64,000 bases of DNA from Leptobrachium leishanense (Eukaryota > Chordata > Amphibia > Anura > Megophryidae), in the NCBI GenBank assembly GCA_009667805.1, contig CM019067.1, forward strand, positions 164,721,073-164,785,072, given 5' to 3'. The notes under the pieces were generated by a model. The model saw only the letters and a program-made list of their open reading frames with translations, was not told where the DNA came from and made no database searches. This document shows, piece by piece, positions 43,175 to 55,433 of the stretch; the stretch's first letter is position 1, and every line of letters starts with the position of its first letter. Both the position numbers and the translations under genes were made by a program.

Positions 43175-45523
43175 ATGTCCGAAAGACCAAAAAGGACAGG
43201 CAGACGCCCCCAGACACAGATAAGAGGGCAAGCAGCCTCTGTGTCAGGAAGCTGTGCCTCTGGTCGTGGTGGACGTGATGCATCCTCTGCAGGGGCACGC
43301 TTGTCCTTTCTAACTGGTGCTGGCTGTCTTAAGCAGCAGCAACATACAGAGGATTTAGTGGATTGGCTAACCAGGCCATCCGAGTCCTCCGAGTCCTCTG
43401 CCAGCCAAGCTTGTAGTGCTTTACAGTCCACCTCAGCTGCCAAAGCATCTAATGCAGCCTCCATGTCCACAGCTACTCCTGCCATAGCCTCACTATCACA
43501 CACGGAGGAGTCAGCTGAATTGTTTGACTACAAAGACAGAGACATGCTGCTTGAGGATGCGCAGCAAGTACAGCTCTGATTCAATCTCTGAGGTTGAGGA
43601 AGGGAGTATAATCAACCTAGAGGAAGGGGGTGCCAGTGATGACACACAAATAACTGACACTCATGTTGACCCAGCAGCTGCAGCACACTGCCAAATTGGC
43701 TCCAGTGACGAGGATATAGAGGGTGATGACAATGACGATGAGGTCACTGACTCCACCTGGGTGCCTAATCGAACAGAGGAGTCAAGTGAGGAGGAGGCAC
43801 AACAAACACGAGGCACAACATCCTCTATGACCAACCGTAGCACTAGCCAGTCCAAGGCATCAGATGTCAGAGCTGCTCAGGTGCAGAGCGCTGTTGTCTC
43901 AAAGCACACATCCAGGAACTCTGCTGTCAGGGAGTTCTTTAAGAAATATGCAGCAGACCCCACCGTTGCTATTTGTAATCTATGTCAGATGAGGCTCAAG
44001 CATGGGAAAGACACCGGACGCTTGGGTACCACGTGCTTGAGACGACATATGACCACCTGCCATGCATCCCGTTGGCGCAAAACTTTGCGTAGGTCCTCCT
44101 CATCTGTCTCTACCCCCACTGTATGTCCTATCATGTCATTGCCTGCTACAACCTCCACTGACAGCGATGATGCTACAGTAATGGATGTACCAGGTCCTTC
44201 CTCACAATGTGACAGCATCCCATTAGCTGAAGATTTGCGCAGTCAGATTATGTTGCCCCAGCTGCTGCAGTGTAAGAAAAAATATAGTCCCAACCATCCC
44301 CAAGCACAGCGTCTAATTGCCAGCTTAGCAAAATTACTCGCATTGTAGCTGCTGCCTTTCCAGCTGGTGGACTCTGCTCCCTTCCGTGAATTTGCTGAAT
44401 GTGCTGTACCACAGTGGCAGGTTCCAAAATGCCATTACTTTTCACGGAAGGCCTTTCCAGCACTATACCAGCACGTGGAAGACAATGTTATGGAGTCATT
44501 GGGAAAGGCAGTCAGCAGCAAGGAGCATGTGACTTTAGACACGTGGTCCAGCAAGCATGGACAGGGTCGTTACATTTCCTTCACAGCACACTGGGTAACT
44601 CTGATTGCAGCTGGGAGGGATCCAAGACTGGGCTCTGTGCTGGAGCTTGTTCATCCACCATGCCTCCAGAAAGCTGCTTGTATGAGGTCTGTCTGCTTCA
44701 CCACCACCTCTCCCTCTTCCTCCTCCTCCTCCTTTTGTGTCTCTGGTGAAGTGGCAGTTAAACCGACGCCTGACAGGGGCTACGCAATGGCTCAAGCAAA
44801 AAGATGCCATACTGTGCTTGAGCTAGTTTGTTTAGGGGACAGGAGCCACACTGGGCCAGAAATCCTGTCAGCTCTGCAGGGGCAGGTGCAGAGATGGTTA
44901 ACACCACGCCAGCTTCAGCTGGGAATGGTCTTCTGTGATAATGGCAGCAACCTTCTGACACATGTACCATGCCTAGCACAAGTCCTAAATCTGGTGGTAC
45001 AGCGTTTCCTAACCAGGTACCCAGGGCTGGCAGAGCTTCTCAGCCAGGCCAGAAACGTCTGCAGCCACTTCAGACGGTCATTCCCAGCAAGTGTTCACCT
45101 GTCAGAAATTCAAAGAGAATTCCACCTTCCCACAAACCGTCTGATCTGTGACATGCCTACCAGGTGGAACTCAACTTTAGCAATGCTGCAGCATCTGCAC
45201 AAGCAACAGAGGGCCATCAACGAGTACCTGTGTGAGTATGGTACAAAGACAGGTTCAGGTCAACTTCTTCCTCCCCGCAGTGGCTGATGATCAAGGATGC
45301 ATGCACTGTACTGTCACCATTTGAGGAGGCAATGAGGATGGTGAGCAGGGACAGTGCATGCATCAGTGACACAATTCTTTTAGTGCTCCTGCTGGAGCAC
45401 ACTCTGTGGGGAATTAAAGATGTGGCTCTAGAGGCAGAGCAGCGGGAGGAAGAGGAGGCCTTCCCTAGCTCTGAAGGGCCCAGTCTTTCCGCAGACAGCA
45501 TTCCAGCGGGTCCTCCTCAGTAG
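43175..45523 (+). pseudogene. hAT transposase, C-terminally truncated and broken
   Basis: hAT transposases cut and paste the element. ATG 43175 opens MSERPKRTGRRPQTQ. After a frameshift near 43570 an acidic stretch leads to a BED-type zinc finger (CNLCQMRLKHG to LRRHMTTCH). A TAG stop at 44346-44348 interrupts the frame. The catalytic region follows: LDTWSS with the first Asp and FCDNGSN with the second Asp, then CLAQ, where the family has CxxH. A second frameshift lies near 45270, then KDACTVLSPFEEAMRM. The frame ends at 45523, at the inverted terminus starting 45521, so the conserved Glu region and the C-terminal dimerisation domain are missing. Confidence 0.85.
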
Positions 45524-46025
45524 AGATGAGCCGAACACCCCCTGAGTTCGGTTCGAGCCCGAACTTCCCATTTGTTCGGGACCGAACCCGAACCCGAACC
45601 CCCATGCAAGTCAATGGGGCTGAAAATTCGTTTTTTAGAGTGCCCTCCAAGAGGACATATATGCTACATATTTGCCATAAAAGGTGTATGGGGGTCCGGG
45701 TAGTGCCCTGGGGGACAGGAAACAAGGACAAAAAGTTTAAAAAAAAACGTTTTTAAAGGGACAGTGAGTTTTCCATGAAATAAGGGTTACAAATAAAAAT
45801 GAAAAATTCCTTCAAATATCGTGCCTAGGAGGTCCCCATAACCTGCCCGTGAAGTGGCGGATTTCTAGGATGTATAGAAATACGTAAAAACCAAAAAAAT
45901 GACATTTCAAATGACGGTAAATTCTTTTCCTTTAATCTATCCATAAACAATTGCTTGGGGCGGCAGTCTGTATGAAAAGAGGAGACATTTTCGTACACGC
46001 AGAAAAAGTTTACTGATTTTTTGGC
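45521..46025 (-). repeat. Inverted copy of the hAT 3' terminal region
   Basis: It starts TAGAGATGAGCCGAACACCC and matches the inverse of 47347-47851, including the 'ttagagtgccctccaag' block. It has no own 8-bp duplication: CTCCTCAG precedes it and ATGCACAT follows the far end. Confidence 0.8.
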
Positions 46026-46655
46026 TGTGAAAAGCAGGAGAATGGAAACTTCTAGACCAAAAAGCCGATTTGGAAAGAGAGATAAATTGGGGAATTTTTC
46101 TGGTTCAGCTATTTTGACCTAGAATTTTCCATTCTCCAGTCATTCTCCTGAGTTTCACCTTTCTCTGAATAACCCTGTCAGAAAAATTCTCCCATTTATC
46201 TCACTTTCCAAATCGGCTTTTTGGTCTAGAAGTTTCCACCCAAAGTTTCCTGGTTTGGATCCTTAAAAAATCACGCACAAAAATGCACATCGTATGACCG
46301 TTTTTGCACATTCCGTGAAAAAATACGGCAATGCGTTCGGACGCACTTTTTAACGGTCGCTGCGAAAAATGCTTTAGTCTGACCCTAGCCTTCTCTCACT
46401 TTCCAAATCGGCTATTTGGTCCAGATTGTTCTCTTTTCCTGCCATTCTCCTGGTTTTCACCTTTCTCTGAACAACCCTGAGAGAGAGGTGAAAGCCAGGA
46501 GAACTGGCAAGAGAAGAGAACAATCTAGACCAAATAGCCGATTTGGAAAGTGAGATAAATGGGAGAATTTTTCTGGTTTGGCTATTTTGACCTAGAATTT
46601 TCCATTCTCCAGTCATTCTCCTGAGTTTCACCTTTCTCTGAATAACCCTGTTAGG
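46026..46655. mobile_element. Cluster of nested MITE copies inside the hAT element
   Basis: It holds two or three copies of the 'tagccgatttggaaag' MITE core in alternating orientation and, at about 46262-46388, the right part of the MITE intact at 37838. Single boundaries are hard to fix. Confidence 0.65.
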
Positions 46656-46710
46656 AGTAACGGAATAGATCGGTGATGTCTTCTGCATTCACAAAACCTC
46701 CAGCACTGAA

Positions 46711-47270
46711 CTCTTCCACAATACTACAAAAGGGTTACGGCACAATATTTGGCTGCACTGACGCCTTTACCAGATTCATATCTTTTAAATATAGGACCGC
46801 ATGGTCCACCCCGGCACTCTTCCACAATACCACAGAGGTGTTACTCTTGCTGGCCTTGCACCAAAAGCGCAATATCTGGGTGCACTGACGCCTTTACCAG
46901 ATTCCAGATTCATATTTTTTTAACATAGGACCGCTTGGTCCACCCCTGCACTCTTCCACAATACCACAGAGGGGTTACTGTATGATGGCACTTGCTGGTC
47001 TGGCACCAAAAGCACAATATCTGGGTGCACTGACGCCTTCACCAGATTCATATCTTTTTAATATAGAACTGCATGGTCCACCCCTGCACTCTTCCACAAT
47101 ACTACAGAGGGGTTACTGTATGAATGCACTTGCTGGCCTGGCACCAAAAGCACAATATCTGGGTGCACTGACGCCTTTACCAGATTCATATCTTTTTAAT
47201 ATAGGACTGCATGGTCCACCCCTGCACTCTTCCACAATACCACAGAGGGGTTACGGTGTAACGGCACTGT
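46711..47270. repeat. Five tandem units in the hAT 3' region
   Basis: Copies of 'ctcttccacaataccacag' start at 46711, 46817, 46951, 47089 and 47227 (spacing 106, 134, 138, 138). The short relative at 61128 has two such units inverted. Confidence 0.8.
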
Positions 47271-47859
47271 TGCCGACGCTAAAGGCCCAATTTTAAAGCA
47301 CCTATTGTTACTTTCATTCAATGCCTGCATAAGTATCACCATAATTTAGCCAAAAAATCACTAAACTTTTTCTGCGCGTCCTAAAATGTCTTTTCATACA
47401 GGCTGCCGCCCCAAGCAGTTGTTTATGATTAGTTTAAAGGAAAAGCATTTACCGTCATTTGAAACGTCATTTTTTTGTTTTTAAATGTTTCTATACATCC
47501 TAGAAATCTGCCACTTCACGCGCAGGTTATGGGGACCTCCTAGGCACGATATTTGAAGGAATTTTTATTTTTTATTTTTAACACTTATTTCATGGGAAAA
47601 CTCACTGTCCCTTTAAAAACTTTTTTTTTTTACTTTTTGTCCTGGTTTCCTGTCCCCCAGGGCACTACCCAGACCCCTATACACCTTTTATGGCAAATAT
47701 CTAGCATATATGCCCTCTTGGAGGGCACTCTAAAAATCCAACTTTGAGTCCCATTGACTTGTATTGAGTTCGTGTTCGAGTTCGAGTTCGAACTTTTTAA
47801 AAGTTCGAGTTCGAGTGCGAACCGAACTCGGGGGTGTTCGGCTCATCCCTAATGCACAT

Positions 47860-48420
47860 AATGACACTGCCTTAGAATTGAGAAAAATAAGTAAATATTG
47901 CATTTAAACGTTTTACACACTACAAGGTCATATTTGGTATCATTGGAAAGACAAGACTGTGAACTTTCCAATGAAACCTCACATGACTTTGTGTGGTTTA
48001 ACAGTGATCCAGGGATCCAAAGGACATTCTGAGCTCCTCGCAGCAGAGTGCCGGTTTAGGTTTTTGATGGAACAATGCGTAATAAAGCATTATTTCATCA
48101 CCTCCACACTCATTGGCTTCATGGGAAATGAGGTGAGGTACTGCAGCATCATTGTTCACTTTATAATTGAAACATGAACAATAGTGTGCATTATTAAAAA
48201 AAAGTAAATTGTTATTTTATATTATTTTGTTTTTAAACAAAACCTGTGCATGTTCTGGCCTTTCCAATAATACCAAGAGTGGCCCTGTATCTTTTATGGA
48301 TCAGGAGATACGGGGTCCAAAGGATTTCCCTGCATGACTGGGGGGGGTCCCTTTCTGACATCACAGCTATGTGCAGTGATGTCAGTGGATGGTGGAGAGG
48401 CCTAATAATAATAAGCATAT
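47860..48420. repeat. TTAA-family-like fragment, right of the hAT insertion
   Basis: It contains 'gcagcatcattgttcacttt' (48141) and 'ctggcctttccaata' (48254), shared with the multi-hairpin family. It is degenerate and has no flanking TTAA. Confidence 0.5.
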
Positions 48421-48424
48421 TTGC

Positions 48425-48941
48425 ATTCAGATAGGCAGCCCCAGGAAGTCAGCATACTGCACAAAAACACCCTAGGTACTGCACAGACTGCTCTCCATTC
48501 ACCTATCTGGACCCTCAGTGTGTGCAGAGAGGCTTTTCCTAGACATTGTATGTGTTTTGACCAGGTAGTATTATGGATTGCTTGTCAATGTGTTGTAATC
48601 TGTGTATGTTGCGTCATGGTCTGTGTTTGTCATTTTCTTTGTATGCATCTATTATCAGACACAAGGTTCAACACACTCGTATCTAGTAATCTAGTAACTC
48701 ACATATAGCCATACATATACTTACACAAATGTCGGCACACACAATTGTGCCTCAATGACCAACCTTGTCACCCCACATTTTAGTCTGCCTTAACAATATG
48801 GAAATTTTAATACAATTACAGATCAGCCATAACTACATTCAGTTTTAAAGAGAGATACGGATAAATGCATGTGCGTAGGATGTTAAGGTAGTGATGAATC
48901 CTACATGTATAATGAAGATCGAATCATAGCAGGTGAAGCAT
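48425..48941. other. No recognisable feature
   Basis: About 500 bp without a matched repeat or coding domain. Confidence 0.55.
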
Positions 48942-48944
48942 TAA

Positions 48945-49846
48945 CAGGGTTATCCAAAGAGATTCGAATTGCTTGAGAAAGGTAACCGAACGCTGAAAAT
49001 CAGCGTTCGGTTACCTTTCCTGGCCATTCGGCTATCCAGAGAGCAGGCAATTCTCCAAATCCTGTCGAATTGCCTGAACATACGGTGCCTGTTCGGTCCC
49101 TGTTCGAGGGCAGTGAAATCCCCATCAAAAAGCACTGCTTCGTCTATTCAGAGAACACAAACCAGCAGTGAAAGGTTCCCCTAATGTCCTGCCATTCGGT
49201 GGTTTAATTCGGCAAATTTATTCAGGAGAATCCCATAGGCTTCAATGTTAAAAATATTCCCGTTTTAATTCAATATCTAATAAACCGTTCATTATAAAAA
49301 TCTGCAGCAAAAAGTCTCTTTATTTATAGATTTTTTAGGATACTTTAAGCATTTTTCTGAATTTTTAAAAAACAAATTAAAAGTCCGATTTTTTTTTTTT
49401 TTTTTTTCAGTTTACTTATTTTTTTTGTAACAGCCCTCTTTATTATCATTCCCTGGACCTCCTGTGAAAATTTCAGACATTTTCGCTCAGTAGTTTCTTT
49501 GCAAACAGCGTTTCTTTTTCCCAGATTCATACAAATGGTTTTGCTAATTTATTCACTGCCTCCTCTACGTCACAGCTGCTTCGGCTCTGTGTGATTCGGC
49601 TCCTGTTCGGCTCCTGTTCGGCTCCTCTTCGAAGGTTAATCCAGATGTTTTTGCTTGTTTTCAGCGTGCATTCGGTTAGTTTTCGGTGGGTTTGCGGCAG
49701 CTTTTCCCTGCAATTCGGGGACCCTGTGATGCTTGCTGAATACACCGCAGGGTCACCGAAATGCAATCGGCAAAAGGAACCGAATTGAAGAGAACGAAAA
49801 GTCACCGAACGTGCGGTGACTTTTCGAATCTCTTTGGATAACCCTG
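48945..49846. mobile_element. MITE of the CAGGGTTAT family, second copy, TAA duplication
   Basis: Ends CAGGGTTATCCAAAGAGATT and its inverse, flanked by TAA at 48942-48944 and 49847-49849. A 16-bp hairpin (GGTAACCGAACGCTGA, loop AAA) lies near the left end and a second one (GTCACCG, inverted) near the right. The same family as 11989, opposite orientation. Confidence 0.8.
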
Positions 49847-49849
49847 TAA

Positions 49850-50520
49850 GTCTTGTAGTTCTGAAACATCTGCCATGTATGTACATCCTGGCACTTGTAA
49901 CACCTGTATAAAGACCTACCGCTTTATATCCATCAAGCATCATTAATAGATTGAAACGTTTAGGTATGAAGAAGATGCACTGCAGGATCTATCAATCTTG
50001 AGAAGCACAATAACTGCACAAAAAAGTGGAGACAAGTAACTATTGATAAAATTATTGTTACGTGAAAACAGTTATGTGAGAGCATTGTCTAGCACAGACT
50101 TCAGATGCAGAATTAAAGGGAAAAACTTGGCAATAGTTAATAGGTTTATCAATACCTGAAACTGCAAAAGAAAATTTAAACCAGACACTGAATAAAGGAA
50201 ACCAATTTCATACATTGATTGATACAAATTGTCATTTGCCCTATGGAATAGTCCATTTCAAAATGATTGGTTGGGAGAAGATAATTGAGCTACAGACTTT
50301 AGACCACAATAACAAATTACATGAACAACTATGCCTAATTTGTTTAAACCATTTTCCAACATACCAAGAATGCCGTATTAAAAATATATTTCTATCCGAT
50401 TTTCTTTTTTTTTTTAAATGCATTTCATGCTGGTCTGTATTATTCTAGCATTCATTGCAAATCTTTGCTTCATGGATTAAAACCAAAACTAATGATGTTC
50501 TGTGTATTACTTCATATGAC
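49850..50520. other. No recognisable feature
   Basis: AT-rich sequence, no shared repeat and no coding domain. The short ORFs at 50215-50448 have no recognisable motif. Confidence 0.55.
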
Positions 50521-50524
50521 TTAA

Positions 50525-51136
50525 AGGGACACTCTAAGGAAAAATTCCCCCCCCCCCCGTTTTTTATATTAAAATATACCTAGTCCCTCAATAACTAGGT
50601 AGGGATTTTTTTTTTTTTACACTGTAATACTTACCCTAAAATCCACTTGTTTCCAACGGCGTCTTTTTTTTGCTTTATACTCACCTCCCTCCTCTTCCGC
50701 TCCCGTCCTTCTAAATCTGTAACTTGGTTTATGGTTTACGTGAGAAGTGCGCATGCGCGCCTCTCACATAAGCCAGCCAATCAGCAGGCTTCCTATTCTT
50801 CTTGGATTAGTGTTACGCGCAAGAGGATGCGCGCAACACTAATCCCAGCCGCAGACTATGCTGGCGGCTCGCTCCCGCCAGCTACTGCGGTGAGTTGAAG
50901 ACGTCATAGCGCCGAAAGCGCGATGACGTCTCCTACTCAGTAATAGTCGGCAGAAGCGGGAAATATGTATCTTGCTCTGCTGACTGACAGCTGGGAGGGC
51001 GGAGTAAAGTCCTCCGCGTCTCTCAGCTGTTTCAGCCGATCGGCTGAGCGGAGGGAGGGGGGAAAGGCGAGGGCATACTCAGGGCATCATGACCACCTAA
51101 AAAAACTTAGGTGGTCATGTTGCCTAGAGTATCCCT
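50525..51136. mobile_element. TTAA MITE with AGGGACACTCTA ends
   Basis: TTAA at 50521-50524 and 51137-51140, ends AGGGACACTCTA and, inverted, AGGGATACTCTA. This terminus resembles Xenopus T2/Kolobok-type MITEs. The middle is GC-rich with 'agacgtcatagcgccgaaag' and its inverted echo. No ORF of substance. Confidence 0.75.
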
Positions 51137-51140
51137 TTAA

Positions 51141-51555
51141 TATTTAATTGCGGTTATTGCATTTTTTTTTTTAGTTATTATCATCATCATTATTTTTTCC
51201 TTACTTGTATCTCTTAGTTCTCCTATATTCCATTGAGCCGTTAAAATAAACATCTCCCTCGTTCATGCGAACAGACCTTTTTTTAACAGTAACAGCTTCC
51301 CTGCTATTCCAGCCAAGTCACTAACCTAGTTTGACCTTATCGGCCATGTTTAAAAGGACACATATAATTTATTCATGCTGATGGCCAGTGCGTGAAGAAT
51401 GTAACCCCTGAGCATACAGAATCTATATGCTGCAGGTAAGAAATCATGTTGACCTGCCTTGATTTCCTTCCTGCAGCATATGAATTATACATGTTGCAGA
51501 GCAGCACTTTTCCCTGAGCTCCCCTCTGCATGAAACAGCAATGTGGTGTGTCCCT
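51141..51555. other. No recognisable feature
   Basis: AT-rich spacer between two TTAA elements. Confidence 0.55.
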
Positions 51556-51559
51556 TTAA

Positions 51560-52796
51560 CCACTTGAATGCTAAGGACGCGCTCAGCGCGTCCTCAGCAT
51601 TCCCGCTGGTATGCGGAGGACGCGCTGAGCGCGTCCTCGCATTGGGGTCAGCGTTCGGCCGGGTACCGGCCGATCGCTGGCCCCTCCGGTGCGGGCTGAC
51701 ATCCTGGATGTCAGCCCGGCATCCGGAGCAGTGGCCGCCATTATTATGTGTCATCGCGCCCCCGCGATGACACATAATTCAGGCGCCCCCCCCGCATGTG
51801 CGGAGGAGGCGCCTGAAAGGGAGGGGGGGGAGGTCCTTCGGACCTCTCTCCCTCCCGATCGGCGGCTCACAGGGGCTTAACCCAGGCATCATTTGGAAGG
51901 GCACAGCCTGCCCTTCCAAATGATGCCTGGCATTAACCCCTGGGGAGCTGGATCGCAAATCGGCGCTGAAAAGCGCCGATTTGCGATCCTTCCCGGGAGC
52001 TGGCCGACATCTTGGATGTCGGCCAAGCTTCCGGGAACTCCCCCAGAGGACTGGCGTCATCGTGCGCAGCACGATGACGCCAGTCCTAGCATTAACCCCT
52101 AACTGCCACGAAGTGTGGAGATAGGGAGTTCCAATGAACTCCCTATCTCCCGATCCGTGGCAGTTAGGGGTTAAATTTTGATATCGTTGGATCGGCCAGA
52201 GCATGGCCGTTCCAACGATACCAAACATGAAAGTAAAAAAAATTGTAAAAAAAAAAAAAACAAAAAAAAAAATTAAAAAAAATTAAAAAAAAAAATAATA
52301 AAAAAAAATAAACACTTTTTTTTTTTTTTTTTTGTTTTGTTAATGCAGCAATATTGTTCCCATTTCAATTATAATGTGAACAATGATGCTGCATTAACGA
52401 TTTTTGTATGCGGTGCGTTTGTTAAAAATGGTGTCATTTTCCCCAAAAAAAAATGTAACGAGACCCCATCTCTAATTTTTTTAACAAGCGCACCCCATAC
52501 AAAATATAACCGCAATTGCTCGCATGTTAAAATGTGGAAAAAAACACTTTACACGCTGTAAATTATTGAAAATACATATTTTATTGCATTTTTTGTTATA
52601 ATATACAAACATGACATAACGTATACATATAATAATGACATATTATGAATCTACCGAGTCTGACGGAAAGAACGATATATAATATGTCGATGTCATATAC
52701 TAAAATAAGCCTTCAAAACACGTTTAAACATGATGCGCAAAACAGGTAAAAAATGACCTCAGCACAGGGGCGGGAAAAGCCTCAGCAGCGAAAGGG
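51560..52796 (+). mobile_element. Multi-hairpin TTAA element, uninterrupted copy
   Basis: TTAA at 51556-51559 and 52797-52800. It is collinear with 37298-38966 and lacks the nested MITE. Hairpins include 'attatgtgtcatcgcg' (51743) and 'ggatcgcaaatcggcgc' (51950), the latter with a perfect complement at 51973-51989. Several stems differ from the other copy by paired changes on both arms. The last part is an A-rich tract (52230-52320) and 'gcagcaatattgttcccat', which also folds back. Confidence 0.85.
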
Positions 52797-52800
52797 TTAA

Positions 52801-53518
52801 ACATGGCCAATATTGTCACCCTACACAAACCTTACCTTGCTAATGTGGATGCATCCAGAAAATAATGAGTGATAACAAGGTCACTCATTATTCTCAATCA
52901 AAGTACATATTTAAGAAAAAATAAAAACAAAAAATAAAAACAAAACACAAGTACAAGCTTTTGCATTTGAATAATAATCACACACACACACACACAAAAA
53001 GTTAAAAAATATACCCTTAGTTTTATGGTGCTTAAGATGGCACAACCTGTTGTTTCTCTCAATGCAAGCAGGACACTATGTACAAATGGTTCCCATTGAT
53101 CTCTCACTCACCATGCCAGATTGCATACATGTGATCTCACGTACGGTTAATGCTAATCTCTCAGACTTTCTTCCTCCCAGTTACTCAGTAGTGGTACAAT
53201 GGAGGCATATATTCAAATATTTATAATACTATGTAAGCAACTCCAAACAGCAAAGGGGAAGCTTATAAAGCTTTAGGGAGGGGGATAGACTGCAGTGCAA
53301 AGGCATGATATAATTAAACTGCTGCAGACTAGCAAGCTCAGTTTATTAATTCGGCAGTTTTACCCTTAAAGTAAATTTAGAGTTGTAAACTAAAATATAA
53401 GCTACATCCACACACAACAAATCCTCCTTTACAGGAAAACACTGTACTGAGAATAACTCATTCCTCCATTGCTGGTCCCCAGTTCCTACACCCATGACTT
53501 CATATAATACCTCTCATC
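52801..53518. other. No gene; short (CA)n at 52979-52996
   Basis: AT-rich DNA with one dinucleotide microsatellite. Nothing else recognised. Confidence 0.6.
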
Positions 53519-53521
53519 TTA

Positions 53522-54435
53522 GGCTAGAGTCAGACGAACGCAGTCTGAGCGCACTCTGCGTGCGTGCATAACGGACAGACGTACTGACGGAAGATACTGT
53601 AAACACCAAACGGTCCGTTTTCGTTGACGGACGTAGAAAAAAAAGAGAGAACTATGGGAAATAAAATGAATATGAAAAATGATAGAAATTTGTATGAATA
53701 TGAAAAGCCATTTTGTGCGTCAAGGTGCTGGACGTTGCAAATGCACTGCATCTCCTCACCACTCACACAGAACGCTACTCCGACGTGGCGCACTCTGCGC
53801 GTCAGTGGTAGCTGTTTTACGTTCATGCCTAAGGCTATGGTCAGACGAGCGTGATTACTACGGACTGTGCGTCCGTACAGTACGGACGGACGTTAATACG
53901 GAAGACACAGTAGTGGCCACACAGTCCGTTTATTCACTGACGTATATTTTGACGGATGTAGGAGTGAAAATAAAAGAAAAGGCAAAACCATTTTGTCCGT
54001 GAAAAATGCTGGACGTATAAATGCAGTCCATATGACCACGTTCCATCACTCACACACAAAGCTATGCAGACGTTGCGGACGCAGCACACTTTGTGCGGCC
54101 GTTCTAGGGGTTGTACATTCTCTCTTGCCTTGCATCCGTGGGCCGCAGCCATTGTGCGTCCGCAGTTCAGTGCGGACGTACTTCGTGTAATGGGCTCCGA
54201 TGGGCTTTCTGTCATGCTATCACGGATGTACTTTTAGGCGCAATCAAGGACGTGAACACTACGCTCGTCTGATCCCAGCCTCACTTGCGTCCATTTGCCA
54301 CGTGCGTTGTGCGTGCACATTTCGGTGCGCACGTACTTCGTGTGTGGGTCTCTATTGATCATGATTCTATGCTACGATGGACGTTAAACTGTGCGGAAAC
54401 ACGAACATGATAACTGCGTTCGTCTGACAAGGGCC
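53522..54435. mobile_element. PIF/Harbinger-like MITE containing a second one
   Basis: Outer ends GGCTAGAGTCAGACGAACGC and the inverse of GGCCCTTGTCAGACGAACGC; perfect TTA duplication (53519-53521, 54436-54438). Without the insert it is about 465 bp. It is the same type as 37838. Confidence 0.8.
53833..54280. mobile_element. Inner nested MITE, 448 bp
   Basis: Ends GGCTATGGTCAGACGAGCGT and, inverted, GGCTGGGATCAGACGAGCGT; flanks TAA (53830-53832) and TCA (54281-54283), one mismatch. Rich in 'ggacgtac' and 'cgtccg' motifs. Confidence 0.75.
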
Positions 54436-54483
54436 TTATCCGACACGGACAGTATGGGAGTCATCCATGATCAGGATCAGGTA

Positions 54484-54752
54484 ATTTATTTATTTATAAA
54501 GTATTTACCAGGAAGGATACATTGAGATTTCTCTCGTTTTCAAGTATGTCCTGGGTTCAAGAACATTGAAATGTTACAGGCGTTACAGAAATACAAAATA
54601 ATACAATGCAAGATATTAAAAAAGAACAACACAAATATACATTAACAGAAAATAAAAATGTAGGAAATGGTCATTATGTTACATGTTTACAGGTGCATTC
54701 TGTATATAGTCACTATGTTACATGTTTACAGGTGCGTTCCGTATTGAGGTAT
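54484..54752 (-). mobile_element. L2-like LINE tail, inverted
   Basis: It starts with TTTATTTATTTATAAAG and 'taccaggaaggatac', the inverse of the tail at 54753-55240, and includes a partial duplication around 'gttacatgtttacaggtgc'. It meets the plus-strand copy head to head near 54752. Confidence 0.7.
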
Positions 54753-55240
54753 GTCAGGAATCCAGACGCACCCTTCACCTTTCCAACCTGGTGTTTAAGA
54801 GCTTTTCTGGCAAGCTGCCACCCTACCTGAATAGACTGCTTCCCCCAGCAGTTCCCTCCTTCTATAACCTCTGATCCAGGACCAGCACCTTACTTACAAT
54901 ATCACAATACAAAAAGAAAGTGGCTCGATCCTCATTTTCCTATAGAGCGCCGCAGTTATGAAATAACCTCCCAGACATCATCAAATCTTCGCCCAGTCTT
55001 AGGTCACTCAAGAGCTCCTTATTACCATACCTCAATACAGAATGAACCTGTAACCATGTAACATAATGACTATTTCCTACATATTTTTTTTCTGTGTAAA
55101 TCTGTATTTGTGTTTTGTTTTTTTAATATCTTGCATGTTATTAGCATTGTATTTCTGTAATGACTGTAAAATTTCAATGTTCTTGATTCCAGGACATACT
55201 TGAAAATGAGAGAACTCTCAATGTATCCTTCCTGGTAAAA
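54753..55240 (+). mobile_element. L2-like LINE tail, split by the Helitron
   Basis: A decayed C-terminal coding stretch (SFSYRAPQL, NNLPDIIKSS) and the 3' UTR run to 'cctggtaaaa' at 55240. The tail resumes after the Helitron at 58387 as 'tactttataaataaataaat'. Confidence 0.75.
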
Positions 55241-55433
55241 TCTATACTATAAAAGGATAAGCTAAAAACTGTCCGTCGCCAAAAGCCGTCTGCGCATGCG
55301 CGACGGACATTTGAAAGCGGCCGTTAGAACACACAGGTAGCTGCGCGTGCCGGCCGCGTGAAAAAAAAAAAAAAAAAAACGGCACGAGCCGCGCGCAGCT
55401 ACCCGTGTGTTTACACGGCCAGATGCCCCGATC

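Larger units (their letters stand above)
42044..47851 (+). mobile_element. hAT transposon with truncated transposase and doubled 3' end
   Basis: Ends TAGGGATGAGC and its inverse are flanked by a perfect 8-bp duplication, ATGCACAT (42036-42043, 47852-47859), so the 5.8 kb moved as one unit. The order is promoter region, 5' tandem repeats, transposase pseudogene, an inverted copy of the 3' terminal 505 bp, a cluster of small MITEs, 3' tandem repeats, 3' end. The element at 61128-62738 has the same two ends and is an internal-deletion type relative. Confidence 0.9.

Noticed and set aside
50647..50898. Short ORFs in the TTAA MITE
   Set aside because: No domain, and the element is palindromic and non-coding by type.
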